A stretch of DNA of 64,000 nucleotides. It comes from JAWKIW01 sp046331175 (GTDB taxonomy: Bacteria > Actinomycetota > Acidimicrobiia > Acidimicrobiales > Acidimicrobilacustridaceae). The notes under the pieces are model-generated. The model did no database searches and had not been told where the DNA came from. It saw nothing but the letters and a program-made list of their open reading frames with translations. Numbering within the stretch: the first letter of the stretch is position 1; the number at the start of each line of letters is the position of its first letter. Of the stretch, positions 41,859 to 50,738 are shown one piece after another. The translations under genes were made by a program, and so were the position numbers. Where the stretch lies: the NCBI GenBank assembly GCA_046331175.1, contig JAXLRI010000003.1:620001-684000 (forward strand), in the 5' to 3' direction.

Positions 41859-43862
41859 GTGAGCGAGACGACCCCCGCCGCCCGCATCGCCCACGAGCCC
41901 GCGCTGGACGGGCTCCGTGGCCTGGCCCTGCTCTTCATGCTCGCCTACCACGCCGAGCTGGGGGTGGTGCCCGGCGCGTACTTCACGCTGTCGGCGTTCT
42001 TCGCCCTGTCGGGGTTCCTCATCACCTCGCTGCTGCTCGCCGAGCACGCCCGCCACGGGCGGGTCGACCTGCGCGCCTTCTGGGGCCGACGGTTCCGGCG
42101 GCTCGTGCCCGGGGCGCTGGTGGGCCTCGCCGCGGTGCTGCTGTTCGCCGCCACCGTGGCCTCGGGCAACCAGCTGGCCAGCCTCCGCGGCGACGTCGTC
42201 GCCGCCCTCACCTACGTCACGAACTGGCACTTCGTCGCCGACGGCCGCAGCTACGCCGACGTGTTCGCGGCGCCCTCCCCGGTGCAGCACTTCTGGTCGC
42301 TCGCCGTCGAGGAGCAGTTCTACCTGCTGTTCCCGTTGCTGGCGGTGGGCCTGCTCGCCGTGGCCGGGCGGCGCCGCCGCCCGGGCCCGATGTCCCGCCG
42401 CGACCGTGCGGTGCTGGCCGGTGCCATCGGAGCGCTGACCGCGGCATCGGCGGTGTGGATGGCGGTGGTGCACGCACCGGGCAGCGACCGGGCCTACTAC
42501 GGCACCGACGCCCGGGCCGCCGAGTTCCTCGTCGGGGCGTTCCTGGCCGTCCTCCTCGCCGGGCGGGCCCCGCTGCGGCGCCCGGCGGCCGTGGTCGCCG
42601 CCGAGGTCGCCGGGGGCCTCGCCCTGCTGGCCACCCTCGCCCTGTGGTTCACGCTCCCGATCAACGACCCGCGCATCTACCAGGGCGGCTTCCTGCTGGC
42701 CGCCGCCCTCGCGTGCGTGGTCATCGTGGCGGTCCGCCAGCACGGGCCGGTCAGCTGGGTCCTCTCGCGGCGAGCGCTGTGCGCGGTCGGGATCATCAGC
42801 TACAGCGCGTACGTGCTGCACTGGCCGATCTTCTTGTGGCTCACCCCGGCCCGCACCGGGCTCGGGCCCTGGCCGCTGTTCGGCGTCCGCCTGGCGCTCA
42901 CGCTGGCGCTGGCTGCCCTCAGCCACCACCTGCTCGAACAGCCGGTGCGGCTCCGTCGCCGGCTCCCCGGGCGCCGGGCGGCGCTCGCCGCGCCGGTCGC
43001 CGTCGCGGCGATCGCCGTGGTGGCAGTGGTGGTGACCATCTCGCCGCCGGCACCCGAGCTGCAGTTCACCTCGGCGGCCGACCGCTCCGAGCCCCCGTCG
43101 CCGCCGCCCGAAGCCGCCCGCCCGGCGACCGAGGTCGCCGCCGGCCCGTCGTCGGCCGCCGGCGTGCCGGCGCCGCCGCACGCGCTGCGCGTGCTCGTCG
43201 TCGGCGACTCGGTCGCGTACAACATGGCCGAGGGGCTGACCGAGTGGTCCGCCGCCCACGGCGACCAGCTGGTGGTGTGGAACCGGGCCCTGCCCGGGTG
43301 TGCGTTCGGCCGGGGCGGCTGGAAGCGCTACGCCGCCGGTGAGGGCGATGCCGGCGCCGAGTGCGCCCGGTGGGCCGAGCGGTGGCCCGGGGAGATCGCC
43401 CGGTTCGCCCCCGACGTGATCCTGACCGGCACGTCGCCCTGGGATGCCATCGATCGCCGCATCCCCGCCCTCGGCGACGACTGGTGGCACGTCGGGCAGG
43501 CCACCTACGACACCTGGCTGCAGGCCGAGATGACCGAGGCCGTCCAGGTCCTCCACGCCGGCGGCGTGCCCGTGGTCTGGTTCACCCAGGCCCACATCGA
43601 CCGGCCGCAGACCGTCCCGGAGAACGACCCGGCCCGGATGGACCGCCTGAACGAGCTCGCTCGGCAGGCGGTCGCCGGCGGCGGTGCCACCATCGCCGAC
43701 TTCGGGGCCTGGATCGATGCCGACCCGGTGCGCAGCACCGACCACGAGCTCCGGGTCGACGGGGTGCACCTCGGCGAGCGGGGCCGGCGCGAGGTGGCCG
43801 CCTGGTTGACCCCGCAGCTGGCGGCGGCCGCCGGCACGTCGATCGCCGCGGCCGGGAGCTGA
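41859..43862 (+). CDS. OafA-like acyltransferase-3 with C-terminal SGNH domain
   Basis: A 667-residue two-domain enzyme. Residues 15-390 are the ten-helix acyltransferase-3 domain: LDGLRGLALLFMLAYH (His31), FFALSGFLITSLLL, RRFRRLVPGAL and HFWSLAVEEQFYLLFPL. A linker of about 60 residues leads to the extracytoplasmic SGNH domain with GDS (Ser451), a GTSPWDA block and the catalytic pair Asp634/His637 in DGVHLG. Such fusions O-acetylate exported sugars or peptidoglycan. TACCCT lies ten bases before the GTG. The next gene, a secreted esterase, starts seven bases later, so the pair is an operon. Confidence 0.93.
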   Translation: MSETTPAARIAHEPALDGLRGLALLFMLAYHAELGVVPGAYFTLSAFFALSGFLITSLLLAEHARHGRVDLRAFWGRRFRRLVPGALVGLAAVLLFAATVASGNQLASLRGDVVAALTYVTNWHFVADGRSYADVFAAPSPVQHFWSLAVEEQFYLLFPLLAVGLLAVAGRRRRPGPMSRRDRAVLAGAIGALTAASAVWMAVVHAPGSDRAYYGTDARAAEFLVGAFLAVLLAGRAPLRRPAAVVAAEVAGGLALLATLALWFTLPINDPRIYQGGFLLAAALACVVIVAVRQHGPVSWVLSRRALCAVGIISYSAYVLHWPIFLWLTPARTGLGPWPLFGVRLALTLALAALSHHLLEQPVRLRRRLPGRRAALAAPVAVAAIAVVAVVVTISPPAPELQFTSAADRSEPPSPPPEAARPATEVAAGPSSAAGVPAPPHALRVLVVGDSVAYNMAEGLTEWSAAHGDQLVVWNRALPGCAFGRGGWKRYAAGEGDAGAECARWAERWPGEIARFAPDVILTGTSPWDAIDRRIPALGDDWWHVGQATYDTWLQAEMTEAVQVLHAGGVPVVWFTQAHIDRPQTVPENDPARMDRLNELARQAVAGGGATIADFGAWIDADPVRSTDHELRVDGVHLGERGRREVAAWLTPQLAAAAGTSIAAAGS

Positions 43863-43868
43863 GGCGCG

Positions 43869-45062
43869 GTGGGGCTCCGGCGGGCGGTGCTGCTCGGCGC
43901 GCTCGGGGCGGCCGTCGTCCTGCTGGTGGCCGGACCGACGGCGGCGGTCGCCGGTGGCGGCGGCTCGTCGACGGTCCCGCCGACGAGCCTGCCGATGCCC
44001 ACGGGCCCGGGTGCCCCGACGCTGCAGGCCGACGTGACCTACGGGCGGGCGGGAGGCCAGACCCTCCTCCTCGACGTGTACCAGCCGGCCACGGCGGGGA
44101 CGAACCGCCCCGCCGTCGTGCTCATCCACGGCGGCGGGTGGCAGGTGGGCGACAAGTCCTCGGCGCAGCCCGAGGCGGTGGCGCTGGCCCAGGCCGGGTT
44201 CGTCGCCTTCGCGCCGAACTACCGCCTCGACGCCCCGGATCCCTGGCCGGCCGAGCTGCAGGACGTCCAGCAGGCCGTGCGCTGGGTCCAGGACAACGCC
44301 GCCACCTACGGGGTCGACCCCACCCGGATCGGCGCCTTCGGGGGCTCGGCCGGCGGCAACCTCGCCATGCTGCTCGGCACCTCCGGCGTCGGCGGCTCGA
44401 ATCGCCCACCGGTGCGGGCCGTCGTGAGCTGGTCGGGACCGAGCGACCTGGTCTCGCTCTCGCCCACCAACCTGTCGAGCAACGGGGTGGAGGCCCGGGG
44501 ATCGGTCCCCGGGGCCAACCGCCCGGCCGCCTGCGGGTCCGACCCGAACTGCGTGGGGGTCATCGACCCGTCGGTGGTGGCGGCCTACATCGGGTGCACG
44601 GTCACCCAGTGCCCGGCGCAGTACCGGGCCGCGTCGCCCGTCTTCCACGTCACCTCGTCGACGCCGCCGATGCAGCTGGTGTCGTCGGTCGAGGACCTCG
44701 TGCCGATCACCCAGGCCCAGGAGATGGCCGACCAGCTCACCCGGGCCGGGGTCAGCGCCCAGATGCTGGCCGTCCCCGGCGACGCCCACGCCGACGCCTA
44801 CCAGGACGTGGCGACGGCACCGATGGTGCAGTTCTTCACGACCTACCTCGTCGACCAGGTCGATCCGCACGTCCCGGCGGGGACCCCCACCACCACCTGG
44901 CTCCCCCGCAGCGCCGTCGGCGCACTGCCCGAGTCGGCGCTGTTCCGGGGCCGGGCCCTGCAGGTGATCGTGGTCGTGCTCGCCCTGGTGGCCGTGGCCG
45001 GCCTGGCGCTGGTCGCGGTGGCACGGGCCCGGCACTGGCACCCCGACCTGCGCGCCCGCTGA
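43869..45062 (+). CDS. Exported alpha/beta hydrolase with C-terminal membrane anchor
   Basis: A 397-residue esterase-like protein. Residues 1-28 are a signal peptide. The oxyanion motif is HGGG (87-90), the nucleophile Ser160 in GGSAGG, and Asp and His are probably in SVEDLVP and GDAHADAY: the layout of the BD-FAE/carboxylesterase (HSL-like) group. A strongly hydrophobic helix near residues 365-385 followed by ARARHWHPDLRAR anchors the C-terminus, so the catalytic domain faces outside. Behind an acyltransferase it may remove or edit the same acyl groups (inference). Confidence 0.85.
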   Translation: MGLRRAVLLGALGAAVVLLVAGPTAAVAGGGGSSTVPPTSLPMPTGPGAPTLQADVTYGRAGGQTLLLDVYQPATAGTNRPAVVLIHGGGWQVGDKSSAQPEAVALAQAGFVAFAPNYRLDAPDPWPAELQDVQQAVRWVQDNAATYGVDPTRIGAFGGSAGGNLAMLLGTSGVGGSNRPPVRAVVSWSGPSDLVSLSPTNLSSNGVEARGSVPGANRPAACGSDPNCVGVIDPSVVAAYIGCTVTQCPAQYRAASPVFHVTSSTPPMQLVSSVEDLVPITQAQEMADQLTRAGVSAQMLAVPGDAHADAYQDVATAPMVQFFTTYLVDQVDPHVPAGTPTTTWLPRSAVGALPESALFRGRALQVIVVVLALVAVAGLALVAVARARHWHPDLRAR

Positions 45063-45101
45063 CGCGGCGGCGTCCCTGCCTCGGCCCGCGCCCGGCGCGG
45101 C

Positions 45102-45107
45102 TACGTT
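45102..45107 (+). promoter_or_regulatory. -10 hexamer TACGTT of the 74-residue orphan
   Basis: TACGTT lies about 35 nt before the GTG, giving a leader with a strong AGGAGG site. Confidence 0.5.
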
Positions 45108-45143
45108 CCTGGGCGGCTTCCAGGCCCACCACAGGAGGACGTC

Positions 45144-45368
45144 GTGCCCATCAAGCTGAACAAGATCTCCCGGGTCGTGATCGCCGGCGAGTGGATCACC
45201 GTCGACCGCGGGACGTTCGAGGTCGAGCAGCTGCAGTTCGTCGACGATGCCGACAACCCGGCCACCCCGCCGATCGAGACGTGGTGCTACCACTTCTTCA
45301 CCGACAACCGCGACGAGTACTTCGGGCGCCTCGACGCCATCGACCTCATCAAGATGGCGAACGTCTGA
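45144..45368 (+). CDS. Unrecognised small protein, 74 residues
   Basis: No family recognised. It is soluble and acidic with a beta-rich start (LNKISRVVIAGEWITVDRGTF) and WCYHFFTDNRDEYFG near the middle. The GTG has AGGAGG five bases upstream, one of the best ribosome binding sites in the window, and its own -10 hexamer, so it is a real, probably well expressed gene. It converges on the metalloprotease gene. Confidence 0.72.
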   Translation: MPIKLNKISRVVIAGEWITVDRGTFEVEQLQFVDDADNPATPPIETWCYHFFTDNRDEYFGRLDAIDLIKMANV

Positions 45369-45384
45369 GCCGGCGGGGCGCTCG

Positions 45385-46122
45385 TCAGCCGCACCCGCGC
45401 GACGCGCCGAGCCGGTACAGGCCCTGCCGGTCGCCGGGGCCGTAGTCGGCCGGCGCCTGCGAGCCCACGCCCGGGGCCATCTGCTCACCAGGATCCGCCA
45501 CGTGGTCGAGGCCGGCGAGGTGGCCGAGCTCGTGGAGCAGCACGTTGCCCTCAGACCGGCCCGGGCCGAAGCCGGGCACGAGGTCGAGGTAGGGCTTCAG
45601 CACGACGTAGCCGCTGCGGTAGGTGCGGTGGCCTCCGGGCGGGGCGTACGCCTGGGTGCCGGTGACGCCGATGACCTCGTGGTCGAGCTGGGAGTAGAGG
45701 TCGGTCTCGGCGTCGCTCGCCCAGCCCACGAAGACGGGCTCGTCGGCCGCGAAGGTCGTCGACGACGTGGGGACGTCGTCGGTGGTGCCGTCGTACTGGA
45801 AGTGCAGGCCGGTGGCCCGCTCGAGGCGGGCGATGCCGTCGGCCACCAGGGCGGCGCCGTTGAGCGGGCCCGGGCCCACCCGCACGACGTAGTGGATCGT
45901 CCGGCACGGGTCGAAGCCGACCGGTCGGCCGTCGGGGTCCTTGTTCGAGAAGCGGTACGGACCGGGCGTGGTGGGTGACGCCGGCACCACGAGATCGCCG
46001 GCGCGGCGATCGGGGACCGTCGGCAGGAGGGCCGACCCGGTCCACCGCTGCAGGACGAGCACCGCCGCGACCAGGACCGCGACGACCAGCACCGTGCGCA
46101 TCCCCCGTGGCCTCCCCCGCAC
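45385..46122 (-). CDS. Matrixin-like zinc metalloprotease, membrane-anchored or secreted
   Basis: A 245-residue protein. After VRGRPRGM a hydrophobic helix (residues about 9-25) acts as signal or anchor. The zinc motif HELGHLAGLDH spans residues 197-207 (His197, Glu198, His201, His207), the metzincin consensus, and PGEQMAPGV soon after supplies the Met-turn. FDPCRTIHYVV and LLHELGH are typical of short M10-like actinobacterial enzymes. The GTG start is chosen because AGGAGG lies four bases before it; an internal ATG follows seven codons later. Confidence 0.87.
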   Translation of the reverse strand: MRGRPRGMRTVLVVAVLVAAVLVLQRWTGSALLPTVPDRRAGDLVVPASPTTPGPYRFSNKDPDGRPVGFDPCRTIHYVVRVGPGPLNGAALVADGIARLERATGLHFQYDGTTDDVPTSSTTFAADEPVFVGWASDAETDLYSQLDHEVIGVTGTQAYAPPGGHRTYRSGYVVLKPYLDLVPGFGPGRSEGNVLLHELGHLAGLDHVADPGEQMAPGVGSQAPADYGPGDRQGLYRLGASRGCG

Positions 46123-46207
46123 CGCGCCTCCTACCAGCCGATGGCGAAGCGCCGGCCGGGCGGCCGGCCCCGACCCACCGCCACACCCACGCGCCGCCCG
46201 CCGACGG

Positions 46208-46213
46208 TAGCGT
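46208..46213 (+). promoter_or_regulatory. -10 hexamer TAGCGT, leaderless promoter
   Basis: TAGCGT, six bases (gccgcc), then GTG. It is the same hexamer as at the deazaflavin-type gene at 52.3 kb. Confidence 0.6.
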
Positions 46214-46219
46214 GCCGCC

Positions 46220-47110
46220 GTGCGCCACGTCCGCCGCGACGTCACCATCACCACCGGCCCCGACCCGATCGCGGCGTGGTGCTACGAGCCCGTCGGTCCG
46301 GGGCCCCTGCGCCGGCCGGCCGTCGTGCTGTCCCACGGGTTCTCCGCCGTCAAGGAGCTGGGCCTCGACGACTACGCGGCGGTGTTCGCCGACGCCGGCT
46401 ACGTGGTGGTCGCCTTCGACCACCCGTGCTTCGGCGGCTCGGGTGGCGAGCCTCGCCAGGACGTCGACCCCGACCGCCAGCTGGCCGCCACCGCTGCGGT
46501 GCTCGGCTGGGTCGCGGGGCACGACGGCGTCGATCCGGGCGCCATCGGGCTGTGGGGCACCAGCTTCAGCGGGGGCCACGCCGTGACCCTGGCCGCCACC
46601 GACGATCGGGTCCGCGCCGTGGTCGCCCAGGTGCCCTTCCTGTGCCCGCCGGCCGACGAGCTGCCCGCCGACCTCGCCGACGTGCTGGCCCTCGACGAGC
46701 AGCAGCGGGCGGCCGGTGAGACCCCCATCACCATCCCGGTCGTCACCGACGACCCGGCGGGGTTCGGCGCCCTCTCGCCCGATCCGGCGTCGTTCGCCTT
46801 CTTCCGCGAGCGGGCAGCCTCGGCCCCGAGCTGGCGCAACGAGGTGACCCTGGCCTCGATCGGGCGGCTGTTCGGGTACCGGCCGATCGACGTCGCCGCC
46901 GCGGTGCGGGCGCCCGTGCTGCTGGTCGCGGCACGCGACGACGTGCTCGCCCCCTTCGAGTTCGTGGGGCGGGCCCACGCCGCCATGCCGTCGACCTGCG
47001 ACCTCGTCGAGCTGCCCGGAGGCCACTTCGACGCCTACGGCGAGGGCTTCGGCCTCACCAGCCAGGCGGCGCTGGGGTGGTTCGAGCGCTGGCTGCAGCC
47101 GAGCTCCTGA
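46220..47110 (+). CDS. Alpha/beta hydrolase (dienelactone hydrolase/prolyl-oligopeptidase-like)
   Basis: A 296-residue soluble hydrolase. RPAVVLSHGFSAVKELGLDDYA carries the oxyanion region, WGTSFSGGHAVTLA the nucleophile elbow (Ser115), ARDDVLAP the acid and GGHFDAY the catalytic His. The pattern matches uncharacterised actinobacterial hydrolases near the DLH/S9 families. The substrate is unknown. No signal peptide. Confidence 0.85.
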   Translation: MRHVRRDVTITTGPDPIAAWCYEPVGPGPLRRPAVVLSHGFSAVKELGLDDYAAVFADAGYVVVAFDHPCFGGSGGEPRQDVDPDRQLAATAAVLGWVAGHDGVDPGAIGLWGTSFSGGHAVTLAATDDRVRAVVAQVPFLCPPADELPADLADVLALDEQQRAAGETPITIPVVTDDPAGFGALSPDPASFAFFRERAASAPSWRNEVTLASIGRLFGYRPIDVAAAVRAPVLLVAARDDVLAPFEFVGRAHAAMPSTCDLVELPGGHFDAYGEGFGLTSQAALGWFERWLQPSS

Positions 47111-47129
47111 CGCGCGGCGCGCCCGCCGC

Positions 47130-49481
47130 TCAGGCCGGCACCACGCTCGAGGACGAGGTGAGGGCGCGATCCTCGCCCACCAGCCGCACCTCGCCCACGA
47201 CCTCGACGGCCCCCCGCAGCCGGAGGTCGGCGCTGGAGGCCCCGATGGCCACCTCCAGCCGGCCGGGCTCGACGATGCGCGCCAGGTCGATGCCGCTGAA
47301 GGCGGCCAGCTCGACCGGCACCGCGAAGGTGACGCGGGCCGACCGGCCTGGGTCGAGCGGGACGCGGGCGAAGCCCTTGAGCTCGAGGACGGGCCGGGTG
47401 GTCGAGGCCACCGGATCGTGCAGGTAGAGCTGGACCACCTCGTCCCCCGGTCGGTCGCCGGTGTTGGTGACCGTGCACGACGCGGTGATCGTCCCATCGG
47501 TGGGCACCTCGTCGGGCGCCAGCTCGAGGTCGTCGTAGGCGAAGGTCGTGTAGGACAGGCCGTGGCCGAAGGGGAACACCGGCTCGGTCTCGGGCAGCTT
47601 CGGGAAGCCGGGCGCCAGGGCCTTGTGGTTGTAGGCCCAGGGCTGCACGCCGGCGCCCCGGGAGAACGTCACGGGCGTGCGGCCGGCCGGCTCGGTGGCA
47701 CCGACCAGGACGTCGGCCACCGCGGCGGCACCGTCCTGGCCGGGGAACCAGGCCTCGACGATGGCCGACGCCCGGCCGGCCACGTCGCCCAGCGCGAAGG
47801 GGCGGCCGTTCAGCAGCACCACGATCGTGGGCGTCCCGGTGGCGAGGACCTCGTCGACGAGCCGAGCCTGGAGGCCGGGCAGGGCCAGGTCGGCGGTGTC
47901 GGTGCCCTCGCCGACCGTGCCGATCCGGAAGTGGCCGGCCTTGTCCCCGACCACGACGATGGCCAGGTCGGCGGCGCCGGCGGCGGCCACGGCGTCGGCG
48001 AGGCCCGACTCGTCGGTCCCCATCACCGCGCAGCCGGCGACGGTGGCGACGTCGGCGGCGGTGAGCCGCTCTCGCAGGGCGTCGAGCACGGTGGGCACCT
48101 GCACGCGGTCAGCCAGGTGTGGGAAGTGGGTGAACAGGATGTGGTTCTCGAAGCTGTAGTTGCCGAAGAGGGCCCGGAGGTCGTCGGCGTTGGGACCGAG
48201 CACGGCGATGTGGGCGGTCGTCGTCGGATCGATGGGGAGCACCCCGTCGTTGGCCAGCACGGTGATCGAGCGCCGGGCCACCTCGGCGGCCAGGTCGCGG
48301 TCTTCGGGGCGGTCGAGGTCGATGTGGTCGGCGTCGACGTAGGGGGACTCGAAGAGGCCGAGCTCGACCTTGTGGCGCAGGACGCGCTCGACGGCCCGGT
48401 CGACGTCGTCGAGGGCGAGCAGCCCCTGGTCGATGGCGTCGGGGATGCCCGCGGGGTACTCCCCGGGGTTCGGCAGCTCGACGTCGAGGCCGGCCGACAG
48501 CGCGGCGGCGGCCGACTCGGTGCGGCCGGCGGTCACGTGGTGGAACAGGTGCAGGAAGGACACGGCGCCGTAGTCGGCCACCACGAAGCCGTCGAAGCCC
48601 CACTGCTCGCGCAGGACCTCCGTCAGGAGTCGGCGACTCCCGGCCGGGGCCTCGCCGTCGACCTCCTGGTACGAGTTCATGACCGAGCGGGCCCCTCCCT
48701 CCTTCACGGCCATCTCGAAGGGGACCAGGTACAGGTCGGCCAGCTCCCGGGGTCCGACGTGGGTGGGAGCGAAGTTCCGTCCGCCCTCGCTGCCCGAGTA
48801 GCCGACGAAGTGCTTGAGCGTGGCGATGACGCCGTGGGCCAGGGAGCCCATCGCGGGATCGCCGCCCTGCAAGCCGCGCACGTAGGCCGTCACCAGCCGC
48901 CCGACCAGGTAGGGGTCCTCCCCCAGCGTCTCCTCGACCCGGCCCCACCGGGGGTCGCGCGCCACGTCGGCGACGGGCGCCAGGCCCTGGTGGGCCCCGA
49001 CCGACCGCATCTGCCGGCGGATGGTGTCGCCTACCCGGCCCACCAGCTCGGGGTCCCAGGTGGAGGCGAAGTTGAGGGGCGACGGGAACGAGGTGGCGCC
49101 GAGGAACATGGCGCCGGTGAGGCACTCCTCGTGGCAGATGGCGGGGATGCCGAGGCGGGTCTCCTCGACGAGCCGACGTTGGATCTCGTTGACGATCCGG
49201 ACGCCGTCGACGGGGTCGATGGGCTGACTGCCGAGCGGCCGGGTGATCTGGCCCATGCCGTGAGCCATGGCCTCGCCCAGGTCGCCGATGGCCTCGGAGC
49301 CGAAGGAGAACTGGCTGGGCGCGAACTCCCCGGACTCCTCGTCGAGGGTGAGCCACGCCGAGACCAGCTGCGCCACCTTCTCGGTGAGGGTCATGCGGCC
49401 GAGGAGGTCGCCGACCCGCTCGTCGGTCGGACGGTTCGGGTCCCGGTACGGGGCGTCGGGCCCCGGTCGCTCGTCGCTCAC
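47130..49481 (-). CDS. Glycoside hydrolase family 3 (beta-glucosidase/beta-xylosidase)
   Basis: A 783-residue enzyme. The N-terminal TIM barrel has GIPAICHEECLTG, DPRWGRVEETLGEDP and TLKHFVGYS, and the catalytic nucleophile Asp is in GFDGFVVADYGAV. The alpha/beta sandwich (IAVLGPNADD, VVVGDKAG) and a fibronectin-like C-terminal domain (TVTNTGDRPGDEVVQLYL) follow: a complete GH3 with FnIII-like end. There is no signal peptide, so it cleaves imported oligosaccharides. Its divergent pairing with xylose isomerase under a XylR-type operator favours xylo-oligosaccharides. GTG at 49481, six bases after AGGGGG, is preferred over the adjacent ATG. Confidence 0.92.
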   Translation of the reverse strand: MSDERPGPDAPYRDPNRPTDERVGDLLGRMTLTEKVAQLVSAWLTLDEESGEFAPSQFSFGSEAIGDLGEAMAHGMGQITRPLGSQPIDPVDGVRIVNEIQRRLVEETRLGIPAICHEECLTGAMFLGATSFPSPLNFASTWDPELVGRVGDTIRRQMRSVGAHQGLAPVADVARDPRWGRVEETLGEDPYLVGRLVTAYVRGLQGGDPAMGSLAHGVIATLKHFVGYSGSEGGRNFAPTHVGPRELADLYLVPFEMAVKEGGARSVMNSYQEVDGEAPAGSRRLLTEVLREQWGFDGFVVADYGAVSFLHLFHHVTAGRTESAAAALSAGLDVELPNPGEYPAGIPDAIDQGLLALDDVDRAVERVLRHKVELGLFESPYVDADHIDLDRPEDRDLAAEVARRSITVLANDGVLPIDPTTTAHIAVLGPNADDLRALFGNYSFENHILFTHFPHLADRVQVPTVLDALRERLTAADVATVAGCAVMGTDESGLADAVAAAGAADLAIVVVGDKAGHFRIGTVGEGTDTADLALPGLQARLVDEVLATGTPTIVVLLNGRPFALGDVAGRASAIVEAWFPGQDGAAAVADVLVGATEPAGRTPVTFSRGAGVQPWAYNHKALAPGFPKLPETEPVFPFGHGLSYTTFAYDDLELAPDEVPTDGTITASCTVTNTGDRPGDEVVQLYLHDPVASTTRPVLELKGFARVPLDPGRSARVTFAVPVELAAFSGIDLARIVEPGRLEVAIGASSADLRLRGAVEVVGEVRLVGEDRALTSSSSVVPA

Positions 49482-49504
49482 CTGCATCCCCCTGGGTCGG
49501 TGGG

Positions 49505-49529
49505 TTAGTTTATCTCCCGAACGAAGTCG
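49505..49529. promoter_or_regulatory. XylR/ROK-type operator overlapping divergent promoters
   Basis: A 10-5-10 arrangement: left half TTAGTTTATC, a five-base centre TCCCG, right half AACGAAGTCG. The left half begins with the TTAGTTT expected for ROK-family XylR operators; the right half keeps 6 of 10 expected bases. On the minus strand TAAACT (49507-49512), inside the site, is a good -10 hexamer for the GH3 gene, so a bound repressor would block it. The AT-rich patch is exceptional in this genome. Confidence 0.7.
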
Positions 49530-49562
49530 GGCAAGCCCGACACGGCACCGCCGGGAGGCTCC

Positions 49563-50738
49563 GTGACCGATCCCTTCGTCCCCGTCCCCGAGGACCACTT
49601 CACCTTCGGCCTGTGGACCGTCGGCAACAGGGGCCGTGACCCCTTCGGCCACGAGACCCGTCCCCCGCTCGACCCCGTCACCTCGGTGCACCGCCTGGCC
49701 GAGCTGGGCGCCTACGGCGTGAACCTCCACGACGACGACCTGGTGCCGCCCGGCTCCACCGCGGCCGAGCGCGACGCCATCGTCGCCCGGTTCCGCGCCG
49801 CCCTCGACGACACCGGCCTGTGCGTGCCGATGGCCACGACGAACCTGTTCTCCCACCCGGTGTTCAAGGACGGTGCCTTCACCGCCAACGACCCCGCCGT
49901 CCGGCGGGTGGCGGTGGCCAAGACCCTCGACGCCATCGACCTCGGCGTCGAGCTCGGGGCGACCGTGTACGTGATGTGGGGCGGCCGCGAGGGCATCGAG
50001 GCCGAGGCCGCCAAGGACGTGCGGCTGGCCCTCGACCGCTACGCCGAGGCCGTCGACCTCTGCTGCGCCTACATCCGCGACCGCGGGTACGACCTGCGCA
50101 TCGCCCTCGAGCCCAAGCCCAACGAGCCGCGCGGCGACATCCTGCTCCCCACCGTGGGCCACGCCCTGGCGTTCATCGAGCGGCTGGAGTGGCCGGCCAT
50201 GGTCGGCGTGAACCCCGAGTTCGCCCACGAGACGATGTCGGGCCTGTCGTTCACCCACGCGGTCGCGCAGGCCCTGTGGCAGGACAAGCTCTTCCACATC
50301 GACCTCAACGCCCAGCGGATCGGCAAGTACGACCAGGACTTCCGGTTCGGCAGCGAGGGCGTCCGCGACGCCTTCTACACCGTGCTGCTCCTCGAGGAGT
50401 CCGGCTGGGACGGGATGCGCCACTTCGACGCCCACGCCTACCGCACCGAGGACGTCGACGGGGTGTGGGACTTCGCTCGGGGGTGCATGCGCAGCTACCT
50501 GATCCTGCGCGACAAGGCGCGCCGGTTCCGCGACGACCCCGAGATCGCCGACGCGCTGGCCGCGGCCGGTCGCGGTGGGCTGGCCGAGTCCACCTCCCCG
50601 GGCGGGTCCTCCCCCGCCGCCATCGCCGAGCTGCGGGCTCAGGCGGCTGTCACCGACCGCGAGGCCCTCGCCGTTCGGGGTCTCGGCCACGAGCGCCTCG
50701 ACCAGCTCGTGGTCGACCTGCTCCTCGGGGCGCGGTGA
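49563..50738 (+). CDS. xylA: Xylose isomerase
   Basis: A 391-residue enzyme converting D-xylose to D-xylulose. FGLWTVGNRGRDPFG, GVNLHDDDL, VMWGGREG, the metal/substrate-binding EPKPNEPRGD, HIDLNAQ and the C-terminal LDQLVVDLLLGAR are diagnostic of the actinobacterial (class I) form. The metal-ligand Asp289 lies in HFDAH; the segment after it reads HAYRTED where I expect KPPRTED from Streptomyces enzymes. The GTG has GGGAGG upstream. The stop overlaps the ROK regulator start by four bases. No xylulokinase is in the window. Confidence 0.96.
   Translation: MTDPFVPVPEDHFTFGLWTVGNRGRDPFGHETRPPLDPVTSVHRLAELGAYGVNLHDDDLVPPGSTAAERDAIVARFRAALDDTGLCVPMATTNLFSHPVFKDGAFTANDPAVRRVAVAKTLDAIDLGVELGATVYVMWGGREGIEAEAAKDVRLALDRYAEAVDLCCAYIRDRGYDLRIALEPKPNEPRGDILLPTVGHALAFIERLEWPAMVGVNPEFAHETMSGLSFTHAVAQALWQDKLFHIDLNAQRIGKYDQDFRFGSEGVRDAFYTVLLLEESGWDGMRHFDAHAYRTEDVDGVWDFARGCMRSYLILRDKARRFRDDPEIADALAAAGRGGLAESTSPGGSSPAAIAELRAQAAVTDREALAVRGLGHERLDQLVVDLLLGAR

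Noticed and set aside
49482..50690. Leftward extension of the GH3 frame over xylA
   Set aside because: xylA is unmistakable on the plus strand, and the promoter/operator between them separates the genes.
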